Positions 7,568 through 16,072 are shown, numbered from the stretch's first letter. The stretch: 39,865 bases of DNA from Candidatus Bathyarchaeota archaeon (GCA_003601605.1 PIXZ01000010.1:1-39865), one strand, 5' to 3'. Notes: generated by a model from the letters alone, not told the origin. Numbers and translations: made by a program.

Positions 7568-8773
7568 TTGCAGATTTCTGTGATAATACCTACCTATTGG
7601 ACATCCGTTAGACAGGAAATCAGATGTTTGAAGCAAGACGCTGTATATGACCATCCAACTCCAATAGAAGAACAAGGCACCCTTTCGCGGTTATTAAACA
7701 ACCTAAAGAAAACCGATATGCCAAAAAAGTCGACGATAATAACGGTTATAACAGCTGTAACTCATCAGGCTCTTGAAAAGAAAGCAGAAGAGAAAGTTAA
7801 AAGAATTTTAAACAGTTATGAAAGCGATTTTAATGTAAAACAGTTTTCAGCCTCTACCCTAAAAAAGATAGAAACAGAAGAAAAAAGTCTGTCAAAGCTT
7901 CTCAGCCTCTACGGCTATTCCAATGTCCGCAACCTAGGGTTAGCAACAGCCCAAATTCTCAATTCAGACATTATAGTTTTCTTAGACGATGACGTAATTG
8001 TTAATGACAGAGAATACTTCCGTAAAGCAACAGAATTCATCGGAAAACATATCGAAAAACAGCTAGTCGGAGGCATCGCTGGCTATTACGTAAACAAAGA
8101 TGGCAACTACTATTTAGATGTTGACAGAAAAGCTTGGTGGAGAACTGGATGGCCGAAAGAAGAAAAGATGAACCTAGCCTTTAAAGTAATAGAAAGCAAG
8201 CGAAGGCTTGTAGAAACTACTTTTGCCTTTGGCGGCAACATGGTTCTCCACCGGAAAATGTTCGAAAAGATTCCCTTCGATCCTTATATAACTCGTGGGG
8301 AAGACATGGATCTACTTGTAAACGCCAAAATGTTAGGCTTCAAATTTCTTTTAGACACAAAATTAAAAGTGGTACATCTTCCCGGAAAAGGAAAGAAATT
8401 ATGGACAGAAATGCAACAAGACTTGTACAGGTTTCTTTATATGCGAGAGAAAATTCTATCACAGAAATATGTCAAAAACATAAGAAAACTGCCTATTTCT
8501 TGCCTTGAACCATACCCGGGATACTTTTTACGTGCAACAATGCCGATTAAATTTGCCCTCTCAAGTGGTTTAAACAGTCTGCATTCTTTTCGGAAAGGAG
8601 GTTGTGAGAGTTTCAGGGCTTTCACTAGAAATTTAATGCATATTCCTCTTGCTATTAAATTCGCCAAAGAGCATGCTCTAAATTATTTTAAATTTCAGAA
8701 AAAATGGGCAGAAATTATGCCTAAACTTAGAGAATGCAAAAAGTTAAAAAGGATTTTAGACGGCCCAACTTAG
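7568..8773 (+). CDS. GT2-family glycosyltransferase
   Basis: A 401-residue enzyme beginning MQISVIIPTYW, the first strand of a GT-A domain. DDD at 140-142 (VFLDDDVIV) is the metal/nucleotide motif, and GGNMVLHRKMFEKIPFDPY followed by TRGEDMDLL near 238 gives the catalytic ED pair of inverting GT2 enzymes. Between strands 1 and 2 is an insertion of about 60 residues, longer than usual. The start is TTG 7568, with GAGG about 8 nt upstream. It is probably cotranscribed with the GT4 gene and is a paralogue of the gene at 12163-13272. Substrate unknown. Confidence 0.85.
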   Translation: MQISVIIPTYWTSVRQEIRCLKQDAVYDHPTPIEEQGTLSRLLNNLKKTDMPKKSTIITVITAVTHQALEKKAEEKVKRILNSYESDFNVKQFSASTLKKIETEEKSLSKLLSLYGYSNVRNLGLATAQILNSDIIVFLDDDVIVNDREYFRKATEFIGKHIEKQLVGGIAGYYVNKDGNYYLDVDRKAWWRTGWPKEEKMNLAFKVIESKRRLVETTFAFGGNMVLHRKMFEKIPFDPYITRGEDMDLLVNAKMLGFKFLLDTKLKVVHLPGKGKKLWTEMQQDLYRFLYMREKILSQKYVKNIRKLPISCLEPYPGYFLRATMPIKFALSSGLNSLHSFRKGGCESFRAFTRNLMHIPLAIKFAKEHALNYFKFQKKWAEIMPKLRECKKLKRILDGPT

Positions 8774-8785
8774 CCTTTCTCGATG

Positions 8786-10195
8786 TCAGCTTAAAAGCCC
8801 GCATTCTTTAAGCCTTGACCATGTGCTTTGATTACATCTTCTTCGAAGCATTTCTTTGAGAACAAAGTAGTTTCTGGTTCTCTCGTTTATTCTTCTCCAA
8901 GACGGATAACTGAAATAGCGTGGTCTCTTTTCTTTAGACTTACCCTCTAAAACCTCAAAAATAACTTGTTGTAGCCGTTTTTTCTTCTCTAAATCATCCT
9001 CTCGAGAATACAACAAGTTTTTTTCTATTTCTTTAATTTGTGAAGCCGTTTTTTCATAGTCATCGATAAGACGAGTAACGTTTTCTTCATAGGAAACAAT
9101 GAGTTGCTCTTTTTCTTCTCTGGTTAAAGGTCTCCCCAACTTTTCATCAATCAAACGAAAAACAAAGTCAACAATTTGGTAAGCCATGTTTTCAAGACGT
9201 TCAAAACGTTGCCCTATGTGACGGTAAATATCTAAATCCAACTGTGCTATGGACGTTGGACCAATCAAATCATATGTTTGAAAGAGCAGAGAAGTTTCTA
9301 TGGCGTAAGTATTAGGAAAATTCAGTTGCTCCATAGTGTCCCGTGAAACAGCAAACTCTCCAGCAAGAGGGTACTTCATGTTTTCTAAGCCTAAATACAG
9401 CTTAAAGGTTTCAACAATAGACCTTAAAAGAGGCATCGCAAGAAGGCGGCAGATACGCCCTCCAAGAAAAACCTTTTGCGGGTCTGTTTTGGTAACGGTT
9501 AATCTGGTGTAGTATGCCTTAACAAGTTTAATAGCCGCTTCTTGAATATTCCAAGAGTATATAATTGGATGGCAAAGTCCTGTGATAAATTCTTTTTGAA
9601 AGTTCATTATGTCCGCATCCACAAAGCATAGGATGTCTCCTCTTGTTAAAGGAACGGAAAGCCATAGTCCAGAACCCTTTCCTGGAAGTACACCAAAATA
9701 TCCGGTTACTCCAAACACGCCGTATTTTGCAAGCAATTTGGTTATGTTTGGGTCGAATTGATGAATCACCTTTAGAAAGAAGTCGATAAGTCCTCTTTTC
9801 GCTCTTTCTTTTTGGCTTCTATACTTGTTAAGCAGGTCCACTTGTTCTCTGAAGAGACCGAGTTCTTCGTAGGCTATTTTTACAGTTTTTTCGAGAATTG
9901 TGAAGTCTGGTTCTCCATTTTCATCTCGTGTAGCCCCCATAATGATTATTTCGTCTAAGTAGCCTGCGTCTACCAACTCGCTACACTCTGCCAAGATTCT
10001 GTGAAGCGTAGTTTCTTCTATTTCGAGGATTCCTTCTGGCTCAAATTTTGTGGGAATTACAAGAGAAATTGATAAAGGAGAAGATAAGCCACCCTCGTCT
10101 AATACAAACGTGTTAAACTTTTCTTGTATACACTCCTCAAACGTGAATCTTCGATAGCTACCTAAGTCTAATACTTTACCTTCTTTCGAAAACAT
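8786..10195 (-). CDS. gpgS: Probable glucosyl-3-phosphoglycerate synthase (GT81)
   Basis: A 469-residue retaining glycosyltransferase that would join a nucleoside-diphosphate sugar to 3-phosphoglycerate, the first step to glucosylglycerate. Family features seen: LVIPTKFEP (45-53), the metal-binding DAD at 193-195 (CFVDADIMNF), the PLAGE block (276-280), AIETSLLFQTYDLIG near 308 and the IAQLDLDIYRHIGQ segment with His 326. It is longer than the roughly 320-400 residues typical of the family, because of an N-terminal helical insertion (about 110-150) and a C-terminal helical tail. The phosphatase gene lies 9 nt upstream in the same direction, which supports the pathway. Use of mannose instead of glucose cannot be excluded. 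Confidence 0.8.
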   Translation of the reverse strand: MFSKEGKVLDLGSYRRFTFEECIQEKFNTFVLDEGGLSSPLSISLVIPTKFEPEGILEIEETTLHRILAECSELVDAGYLDEIIIMGATRDENGEPDFTILEKTVKIAYEELGLFREQVDLLNKYRSQKERAKRGLIDFFLKVIHQFDPNITKLLAKYGVFGVTGYFGVLPGKGSGLWLSVPLTRGDILCFVDADIMNFQKEFITGLCHPIIYSWNIQEAAIKLVKAYYTRLTVTKTDPQKVFLGGRICRLLAMPLLRSIVETFKLYLGLENMKYPLAGEFAVSRDTMEQLNFPNTYAIETSLLFQTYDLIGPTSIAQLDLDIYRHIGQRFERLENMAYQIVDFVFRLIDEKLGRPLTREEKEQLIVSYEENVTRLIDDYEKTASQIKEIEKNLLYSREDDLEKKKRLQQVIFEVLEGKSKEKRPRYFSYPSWRRINERTRNYFVLKEMLRRRCNQSTWSRLKECGLLS

Positions 10196-10204
10196 TTCTA
10201 TCTT

Positions 10205-10885
10205 TCAATAATTGCTACATCTCTCTAAAAAAGTTTTCAATCTACTTATCAGCTCGTAAAAATCTGTATGCACAACTATATCAGCAACTTTAGTGATAAC
10301 CTCATCTTTGGGTCGGAAGGCTACTCCAATCTTGGCTTTTCTAATTATGCACAAATCGCTTTGTGAATCGCCTACTGCAAGTGTTCTGTTGTTTTCTATC
10401 GAATATTCTTTTAGAAGTTCGTTCATAACATGCAACTTGCAAACAGCCTTTCTCTGACAGTTCTGTTGCCCCTCTTTCTCCCAACCCATCGGCATAACAA
10501 TATTCCCCGTAACAACACCGTTTTGTACTTCCAAAATGTTGCCTTTCACAATGTCTACGCCTAACTTTTTGGCTAACCTATGTGCAAGAAACTCGTAAGA
10601 GTCGGTTACTATTGCAGTAACAAAGCCTCTGGATTTAAGAAAATTTACAAACTCTTTTGCTCCGTTCACAACTGGAATCTTGTCAAAAATTTCCTCCAAC
10701 TTTGAAGCTTTTATTCCAGAAAAAAGCTTGGCAATTTTTAAGCTTACCTCGTAAGCCCACATATTTTTAGAAGCTTCGTCAATTTCCATGAGACTATCTA
10801 AAAAACCTAGCTTTTCACATAACACGTCAACCGTTCTACGCTCTAAAAGTGTTCCATCCATATCTAAAATAGCGAGCCACTTCAT
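10205..10885 (-). CDS. HAD-family phosphatase, probable glucosyl-3-phosphoglycerate phosphatase
   Basis: A 226-residue HAD phosphatase with LDMDGT at 7-12 (nucleophile D8, acid/base D10), TDSYEF motif II, a lysine region, and VGDSQSDL as the motif with the metal-binding aspartates. The SerB-like layout has a helical cap of about 60 residues after motif I. Alone it could be phosphoserine phosphatase. Its place between the GT4 gene (ATGA overlap) and the GT81 gene (9 nt gap) makes dephosphorylation of glucosyl-3-phosphoglycerate the better guess. That assignment rests on context. Confidence 0.75.
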   Translation of the reverse strand: MKWLAILDMDGTLLERRTVDVLCEKLGFLDSLMEIDEASKNMWAYEVSLKIAKLFSGIKASKLEEIFDKIPVVNGAKEFVNFLKSRGFVTAIVTDSYEFLAHRLAKKLGVDIVKGNILEVQNGVVTGNIVMPMGWEKEGQQNCQRKAVCKLHVMNELLKEYSIENNRTLAVGDSQSDLCIIRKAKIGVAFRPKDEVITKVADIVVHTDFYELISRLKTFLERCSNY

Positions 10886-12018
10886 GAAAGAACCTCACGA
10901 TAAACCTGCAATGTTTGTTCAGCCGCTTTATCCCAAGAAAAAAGCCGCAAAACCCTTTTTCTCGCTTCCAAACCCATACGAACACGCCGCTCTTTGTCCT
11001 TTAACAAAGAAATCAAAGCGTCAGCCAGCGCCCCAACATTTTTCGGCTCTACCAGTAATCCTGTACGGTTATTTTCTACAACTTCTGGTATAGCACAGGT
11101 GTTAAAGGCTACCACTGGTTTTCCACACGCTTGAGCTTCAGCTGGCGTTAAACCGAAACCCTCCCAAAGACTAGGATAGCAAAAGACATCGCAACATGCG
11201 TAAAAGTTGGGAACAACATGGTCGGGAACATACCCTGCGAAAATTGTAGCTTTTTTAATTCTTAACTTTTTAACAAGCCGCCAGAGGTCTGGTGTATCGT
11301 AACGGATAGCGCCGCCTATTAAAAATTTAGCTTTAGGCACTTCTTTCAAAACAAGGGGAATAGCCTCTATTAGAAACTGCACACCCTTATATGGGGCTAA
11401 CCTACCCAAATACAGAACAACGGGCGAATCACCCAATCCGTAAGCTTTTCTAATATTGTCTCCATTTACTTTAGGATTAAATCGTTCCGTATCCACACCA
11501 TTGTATATAACTCTAATTTTATTTTCTTCAACAAAATACTTGGCCACCAACTCCCTCTTTAAAAATTCACTTACAGTAATTATTCGGTCTACTTTAAAGC
11601 GCAGAGCAAAAAAGGTTCCGATTCTGTGATCTACCATTTTAAGCTTTTGTCTATAGCTCCGCCATGGTTTTACAGGTGCAAATCCATGATAAGTAAACAC
11701 GTGGGGTTTTTCAAAAACACTGGCAGCAACATTCCCTGCAAAAATGCATGGATGATACTGGGTATGTATTATATCGAAATTTTCGAGAACCTTTAAACTT
11801 TTGAATGGAAATATCATGTTCCTGATGAAAGGAACATTCTCTCCTTTAAAGTTAACCTCATAAATTCTGATTGCTTGCGGTTTAATTTCAGCTTCTCGAC
11901 ATACAACAGCAACTTCGTTTCCAGCTTTCTCCACCCTTTTCGCAATTTCCATCATGTGAGTTACTAAGCCAGACCCAGTATGCAAAGATGAACGAACATA
12001 GGCTATTCGCAAAAACAT
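10882..12018 (-). CDS. GT4-family glycosyltransferase
   Basis: A 378-residue GT-B glycosyltransferase. The N-domain has RIAYVRSSLHTGSGLVTHM, with the glycine loop, and FDIIHTQYHP. The C-domain has VLYLGRLAPYKGVQFLIEAI, FAGYVPD, and the donor site YPSLWEGFGLTPAEAQACGK with the two glutamates of the EX7E motif. This is the classic WaaG/PimA-type pattern. I use ATG 12018; GTG 12021 is adjacent. Its end overlaps the HAD gene by 4 nt, so it heads an operon with the phosphatase and the GT81 enzyme. It might extend the glucosylglycerate product or act on lipids or glycans; not decided by sequence. Confidence 0.9.
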   Translation of the reverse strand: MFLRIAYVRSSLHTGSGLVTHMMEIAKRVEKAGNEVAVVCREAEIKPQAIRIYEVNFKGENVPFIRNMIFPFKSLKVLENFDIIHTQYHPCIFAGNVAASVFEKPHVFTYHGFAPVKPWRSYRQKLKMVDHRIGTFFALRFKVDRIITVSEFLKRELVAKYFVEENKIRVIYNGVDTERFNPKVNGDNIRKAYGLGDSPVVLYLGRLAPYKGVQFLIEAIPLVLKEVPKAKFLIGGAIRYDTPDLWRLVKKLRIKKATIFAGYVPDHVVPNFYACCDVFCYPSLWEGFGLTPAEAQACGKPVVAFNTCAIPEVVENNRTGLLVEPKNVGALADALISLLKDKERRVRMGLEARKRVLRLFSWDKAAEQTLQVYREVLS

Positions 12019-12082
12019 CACCTACATGTAGTAAGTAAGGAGTAGTCAACGTAAATAGCGTAAACATAGAATTCTTGCAAAT

Positions 12083-12090
12083 CATTATAA
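12083..12090 (+). promoter_or_regulatory. TATA-like element in divergent glycosyltransferase promoter
   Basis: ATTATAAA in the 144-bp gap between the divergent GT4 and GT2 genes. It is placed for rightward transcription with a start near 12112-12115, giving a leader of about 50 nt for the ATG at 12163. Assigned by eye. Confidence 0.4.
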
Positions 12091-12162
12091 ATGTTACGTG
12101 CCATTTTAGCTGTGCAGATTCATTACTTATATGAAATAGTGCAAGTATACTGTGATTGGTTT

Positions 12163-13272
12163 ATGAGACTTACATTTGTGATCATAACAAGAAATCGTCC
12201 CCAAAAAATAAGAAATTTAGTGGATTCTATTCTTAAAACAGAATTAGATTCATTTTCAATAGTCTTGATAGATGACAGCGACAGAGAAAAATTTTTGGAA
12301 AATAGAAGATTTCTCCAGTCTTTATCTGTACCCTTTAAACACTTTAGCTCCATTCAAGCGGGAGAAAACGTTCAAAAAACTTTAGAAAAAATAAAATTGC
12401 CCGAGAAAGAAAGAAATTTTATAAACACTTGCACGGGTTTAGCCTCTCCCTTTAACGGTTACCAATTAATTTTTGATAGTGGTTTGCGGTTTGCTCCCTA
12501 TGCTCCAGCAAGAAACTTAGGAATTTACTGTGCTGCAAAATTTTTTAATCCAGAAATAATCCTTTTTTTAGATGACGACTGTCTACTTCTTTATCCAAAA
12601 AAACTGAAGAGCCATTTAAAACTTATTGGAACAAAACTAGGTCAAAAAACCATTGTTGCTGTATCAGGGCTTTACAAGGATATTCCAGTTTCTAAACAAA
12701 AAGCAGAAAAAATTCTAGAGAAAATTGTAGGAGTCCTTCGCGGAATGGATTCATTCTTAAGAAAGTCATTTAAAGTAGAAAGTGATAAGCGTTTTGTAGT
12801 TATGCCCCCTCACATGTTGGGTGGTGCACTCATTTTAAGCCGAGAAGTCTTCTGCAGCATCCCTTTTGACCCTTATGTAGCGAGAGGTGAGGATCACGCC
12901 TATGCCCTAGATCTAAAAAAGTTTTTAGGCGAAGGAAAAGTTGCTGTTAGAGATAACTACTTCGTAGTTGGGCATTTTAAGGAAGAAGAGCCCAAAAAAG
13001 ACAACGTAAATGTTCTTCGGGACATTTTTAGGTTTGTTTACATGCGCGTTAAAACTGGTCAAGCATTTATTCCATTCTTCACTTTGCGATGGTTATGCCT
13101 TTCCCTTTTTCGGTTATTCACAAATCCCTTGCAATGTAAAAATCAATTAAACGAACTGTTAACCTTATTGCTTCTTGCACCCAAGTTTGCAAAAAGCAAT
13201 GCATACAAGTATAGAGCAAACATAAAAGCATGGAGAAAGTTTCTAAAAATTGCCATTAAAAATGGTCACTGA
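12163..13272 (+). CDS. GT2-family glycosyltransferase
   Basis: A 369-residue GT-A enzyme starting MRLTFVIITRNRP. The frame is open further upstream to 12091, but the extra 24 residues precede strand 1 and look unlike the family. Motifs: IDDSDREK, the LFLDDDCLL metal motif, and GGALILSREVFCSIPFDPY followed by ARGEDHAYAL, the catalytic ED pair. The same sequence of motifs and the later RFVYMR segment are found in the gene at 7568-8773, so the two are paralogues. It lies alone, divergent from the GT4-HAD-GT81 operon. Acceptor unknown. Confidence 0.85.
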   Translation: MRLTFVIITRNRPQKIRNLVDSILKTELDSFSIVLIDDSDREKFLENRRFLQSLSVPFKHFSSIQAGENVQKTLEKIKLPEKERNFINTCTGLASPFNGYQLIFDSGLRFAPYAPARNLGIYCAAKFFNPEIILFLDDDCLLLYPKKLKSHLKLIGTKLGQKTIVAVSGLYKDIPVSKQKAEKILEKIVGVLRGMDSFLRKSFKVESDKRFVVMPPHMLGGALILSREVFCSIPFDPYVARGEDHAYALDLKKFLGEGKVAVRDNYFVVGHFKEEEPKKDNVNVLRDIFRFVYMRVKTGQAFIPFFTLRWLCLSLFRLFTNPLQCKNQLNELLTLLLLAPKFAKSNAYKYRANIKAWRKFLKIAIKNGH

Positions 13273-13344
13273 TTTTGACGTGGCATTGTTCGGATGGTGC
13301 TTCAAAAACTTCGTACATGGTCAAAATCTAAACAGTGTTTACCC

Positions 13345-14388
13345 CTAGCGCTGAGAAGTATCAAGTTTTGCAAAAATCTCTGATTTCTGATTTAATTCAT
13401 TTGTTTTCTGTCCCTCAATTTCTTGGAACTCCTCAACTTTGTTCTTAAATGATGCGGTTCTTTTTGCAACCTTAAACATTCTGAGCCATTCAGTGTCGGA
13501 TAAAAATAATCCCGAATACGCTCCAGCATAACAAGCTATTCCGCATCTTTCGCATATGGGTTTGATTCCATTCTCGTCTGCGCTGGATATGACGCATGGT
13601 TGTTTTGTTTTGCCGCTGCTATCCAAGTTTACAAAAAACCATGTTGGACAGTTCGCGGTCCATTTTCCATCTCTAAACAGGTTTAGCTGTTTTGATGTGT
13701 TGGCAATAAAATCTGGATGTTTTTCTTTTATTTTTAATAACTTATCTATGGTGTTGTTTCTTAGTTTTCCATAGGGCAACCATAATTTGTCATCATAAGA
13801 GAAGGGTGTATGAAATTGAAACGTGATAGCTCGAGCAAGGCTATACCATTCGTTGACAACGTCTTCCACGCATTCATAGTTTAAACTGTTTATTGTCATG
13901 TTAATGACAACGTTTACTTCAGGATGTTCCATAACGTTTCGTTTCACTTTACTGTATATTTTCATACCTCTGATTGCGTCGTGAATGTTTTCTGTTCCGT
14001 CTATTGAGATGAAGTAGCCAACGCCAAAATCGATTAATGGCAGGGTTCCGTTTGTCACTATGGTAACGTAGCGCCATTTCATCTCACTAAGAATTGCCTC
14101 AATAACGTCTGGTCTAAGAAGCGGTTCGCCGCCTGTAAGGCTGATGGATATTACATCGTTTTTTATGAATTTTTCCCTTACGACATTTCTCCATTCATCG
14201 GCACTCAATTCTTTATGCGGTGTTCTATTCAGCCACCAATAACAATGTTTACATTTCAGATTACAAAAATTTGTAATGTCAGCAGAACCAAATATGGGCA
14301 ATTTTTTCTTTAAATACCTTATTTGAATTATCTTATAAGCAACTTTTGTAACGCCAACTAGTTTTTTCAAATTAGAAAACCCATGCAT
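13345..14388 (-). CDS. Radical SAM protein, function unknown
   Basis: A 347-residue radical SAM enzyme. The cluster motif C42-x3-C46-x2-C49 (CNLKCKHCYWW) is followed by SLTGGEPLLRP for SAM binding and VTNGT. The C-terminal part carries further cysteines (CVISSADENG, then CERCGIACYAG), an auxiliary-cluster pattern like a shortened SPASM or HpnH-type tail. The first 30 residues are basic and amphipathic and could sit on the membrane. It is next to the glycosyltransferase island, so modification of a lipid or glycan is possible, but peptide modification is equally compatible. Start ATG 14388. Substrate unknown. Confidence 0.85.
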   Translation of the reverse strand: MHGFSNLKKLVGVTKVAYKIIQIRYLKKKLPIFGSADITNFCNLKCKHCYWWLNRTPHKELSADEWRNVVREKFIKNDVISISLTGGEPLLRPDVIEAILSEMKWRYVTIVTNGTLPLIDFGVGYFISIDGTENIHDAIRGMKIYSKVKRNVMEHPEVNVVINMTINSLNYECVEDVVNEWYSLARAITFQFHTPFSYDDKLWLPYGKLRNNTIDKLLKIKEKHPDFIANTSKQLNLFRDGKWTANCPTWFFVNLDSSGKTKQPCVISSADENGIKPICERCGIACYAGAYSGLFLSDTEWLRMFKVAKRTASFKNKVEEFQEIEGQKTNELNQKSEIFAKLDTSQR

Positions 14389-14394
14389 GATTAA

Positions 14395-14517
14395 TTATTT
14401 ACCTTCTCTTCTGTTTCTTTCCACCACGGGCTCTTCTAGTTTGATGTCCCCTTGTTTTCTTACGGCGAGTGCTCTCTTTGGCTTTTCTACGGAATCCTGT
14501 TCTCTACTCTTGTTCAT
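14395..14517 (-). CDS. Possible 40-residue charged peptide upstream of the radical SAM gene
   Basis: A frame beginning MNKSREQDSVEKPKR and ending NRREGK, with GAGG just before the ATG (spacing only 3-4 nt). It ends 6 nt before the radical SAM start. Radical SAM enzymes are often preceded by small substrate peptides, but this one has no cysteine, glycine-rich core or leader motif that I recognise. It may be chance coding. Confidence 0.3.
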   Translation of the reverse strand: MNKSREQDSVEKPKRALAVRKQGDIKLEEPVVERNRREGK

Positions 14518-14630
14518 TCACCTCATCTCTCTCAAAATATCAACAGCATCCTTTCCAAAAAAGCTTCTGTTAAAAATACAAGTCTGCTTTTTCTACTCAT
14601 ATTAAATTACATTAAATGGTTCGGTGTAAA

Positions 14631-14758
14631 CGCCGGGGAAGGGATTCGAACCCTTGCGAGCCCGAAGGCCCACTGGCTTACTTGTTCATTTTCAGCCCCT
14701 TTTGTACAAAGCTTTTTGGATCTCGAGGCCAGCGCGTTAACCACTCCGCCACCCCGGC
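14631..14758 (-). tRNA. tRNA-Ser(CGA) with anticodon-loop intron
   Basis: Reading the minus strand from 14758: acceptor GCCGGGG pairs with CCCCGGC (14638-14632), discriminator G at 14631. The D-arm region is TGGCGGAGTGGTTAACGCG. Anticodon stem CTGGC/GCCAG closes a loop with anticodon CGA at 14725-14723. The long variable arm (TGGGCCTTCGGGCTC) makes it type II, and GGTTCGAATCC is the T loop. Removing the intron gives an 85-nt tRNA. CCA is not encoded. It reads TCG codons. It lies just downstream of the nucleoside phosphorylase on the same strand. Confidence 0.95.
14679..14721 (-). other. tRNA-Ser intron, about 43 nt, position 37/38
   Basis: Between G37 (14722) and A38 (14678) there are 43 extra nucleotides, beginning ATCCAAAAAG and ending ACAAGTA. 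This is the canonical archaeal site, cut by the tRNA splicing endonuclease at a bulge-helix-bulge. The exact ends are set by the need for a 7-nt loop and could shift by one base. Confidence 0.85.
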
Positions 14759-14794
14759 AAGTGAGAGAAAGGGTGTTTTTGTCTAAAAACGTTT

Positions 14795-15616
14795 TCATAG
14801 CTTCTTTTTCAGTAACGATGGAAAGAGCCATTTTTTCCCGGTTCTACGCTTTCTCTTATCCCATTCAAACAATAGTCTCACTGCTTCGTTTGCCACTTTT
14901 ATGGCGTTTTCTTCACCTGCCCCTTCTTTAAACTGGTTTGTGCACCTGTTAGCGTATACGGCGCAAACAGTTCCTGCCCTTAGCCCGTGAAGGTTTGCCA
15001 AAGTGAAAAGGGTTGCTGCTTCCATTTCAAAATTTAACACTCCCGCTTTTTGAAGAATTTTCAACAAATTGGGGGCTATTGGCGGATAGTTGCTTGATGG
15101 AGCGCGGTTTTGTCCAGCATAAAAGTCCGCTGTGGTGGCTGTTACGCCCACATGATAGTTTGTTATGCCTAAGCTTTCAGCCGCCTCGATTAAAGCCAGT
15201 AAAACTTCATAGTTGGCTGTTGCAGGGTATTCAGGAATAATATAACAGTTGCTTGTACAGTCAAGGCGAACTGCTGCAGAAGAAATAATTAGATCTCCGC
15301 AATTAATCCCCTTGCTTATAGCGCCGGTGCTACCAACTCGAATAAACGTTTGGACTCCTATACGCGACGCCTCGTTAACAACAATAGCCATGCAAGCCGG
15401 ACCAATACCGCTGGATAGGGCAGAAACTGGAACTCCTTTGTATTCGCCAGTGAAACTGCAAAATTCCCGACGGCGTGAAATTTCTTTAGCAAAATCCCAA
15501 TGTTTAGCGATTTTGGGGACACGGTCAGGGTCACCCGGTACGAGCAGGTATTCTGCTAAGTCGCCTTTTCTGCAATTAATATGGTACTGTCTGTTGGCAT
15601 GAAAAGTGTGGGGCAT
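14795..15616 (-). CDS. udp: Nucleoside phosphorylase (uridine phosphorylase family)
   Basis: A 273-residue enzyme of the PNP/UDP family, which splits nucleosides with phosphate into base and (deoxy)ribose-1-phosphate for salvage. Seen: LVPGDPDRVPKIAKHW (phosphate-binding GDPxR), VSALSSGIGPACMAIVVNEA, FIRVGSTGAI, and NFEMEAATLFTLA, the ribose-binding E-M-E segment. These match uridine phosphorylase-like enzymes best, though purine specificity is not excluded. The ATG at 15616 gives MPHTFHANRQYHI; TTG 15631 would add five residues. It is divergent from the winged-helix gene with a short shared promoter. Confidence 0.88.
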   Translation of the reverse strand: MPHTFHANRQYHINCRKGDLAEYLLVPGDPDRVPKIAKHWDFAKEISRRREFCSFTGEYKGVPVSALSSGIGPACMAIVVNEASRIGVQTFIRVGSTGAISKGINCGDLIISSAAVRLDCTSNCYIIPEYPATANYEVLLALIEAAESLGITNYHVGVTATTADFYAGQNRAPSSNYPPIAPNLLKILQKAGVLNFEMEAATLFTLANLHGLRAGTVCAVYANRCTNQFKEGAGEENAIKVANEAVRLLFEWDKRKRRTGKKWLFPSLLKKKL

Positions 15617-15661
15617 TCTTGCATACCACAATAAAGATTAAGCCTTCACCATTTAATAATA

Positions 15662-15964
15662 GTGCTGAAATATTGGAGAATACGTTTATTGGACAAAGAA
15701 GCTAGAAGAACAAAATATGATATTTACGCTGATGTGATAGAGGTTATTGCAAAAAAGGGAGTTTGCTCGCTGACAAGGGTGTCTTATGGGGCGAACATGC
15801 CTGTAGACAGGGCGAAGAAAATTTTGGCTTTTCTTGTTTCTCACGGTTTTATCCGAGAAGTTCTCATAGGTGAACGTAAAAAATATAGGGCTACAAAATG
15901 GGGCTTAGAGTATTTAGAGACTTTCAAGCGGATGAAAAGGTTTTTCGCAGCCTTAAAAGAGTAA
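15662..15964 (+). CDS. Archaeal winged-helix DNA-binding protein
   Basis: A 100-residue single-domain regulator. The pattern is a helix (YDIYADVIEVIAKKG), a helix-turn-helix (SLTRVSYGANMPVDRAKKILAFLVSHG), and a wing (FIREVLIGERKKYRATKWG), then a C-terminal helix (YLETFKRMKRFFAAL) likely used for dimerisation. This is the ArnR1-like archaeal type. Start GTG 15662. It is divergent from the nucleoside phosphorylase, so it may control that gene, but no operator is evident. Confidence 0.8.
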   Translation: MLKYWRIRLLDKEARRTKYDIYADVIEVIAKKGVCSLTRVSYGANMPVDRAKKILAFLVSHGFIREVLIGERKKYRATKWGLEYLETFKRMKRFFAALKE

Positions 15965-16072
15965 ATATGAAGAGATAGTAACAACTTGTAATCACAGTAT
16001 GTCTTCTCTTTAAGTGCGTCGCCTTTTAAAGCCTCTAAAACAACGTATCCTTACAAAAGGAGGCTCGTAAGA

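Noticed and set aside
4939-14388. The glycosyltransferase island as a mobile or phage-derived element
   Set aside because: No integrase, transposase, flanking repeats or tRNA-end duplication were seen, and base composition looks like the neighbours.
14452-14931. A 159-codon plus-strand frame
   Set aside because: It runs antisense through the tRNA-Ser gene and the end of the nucleoside phosphorylase; the protein has no domain pattern.
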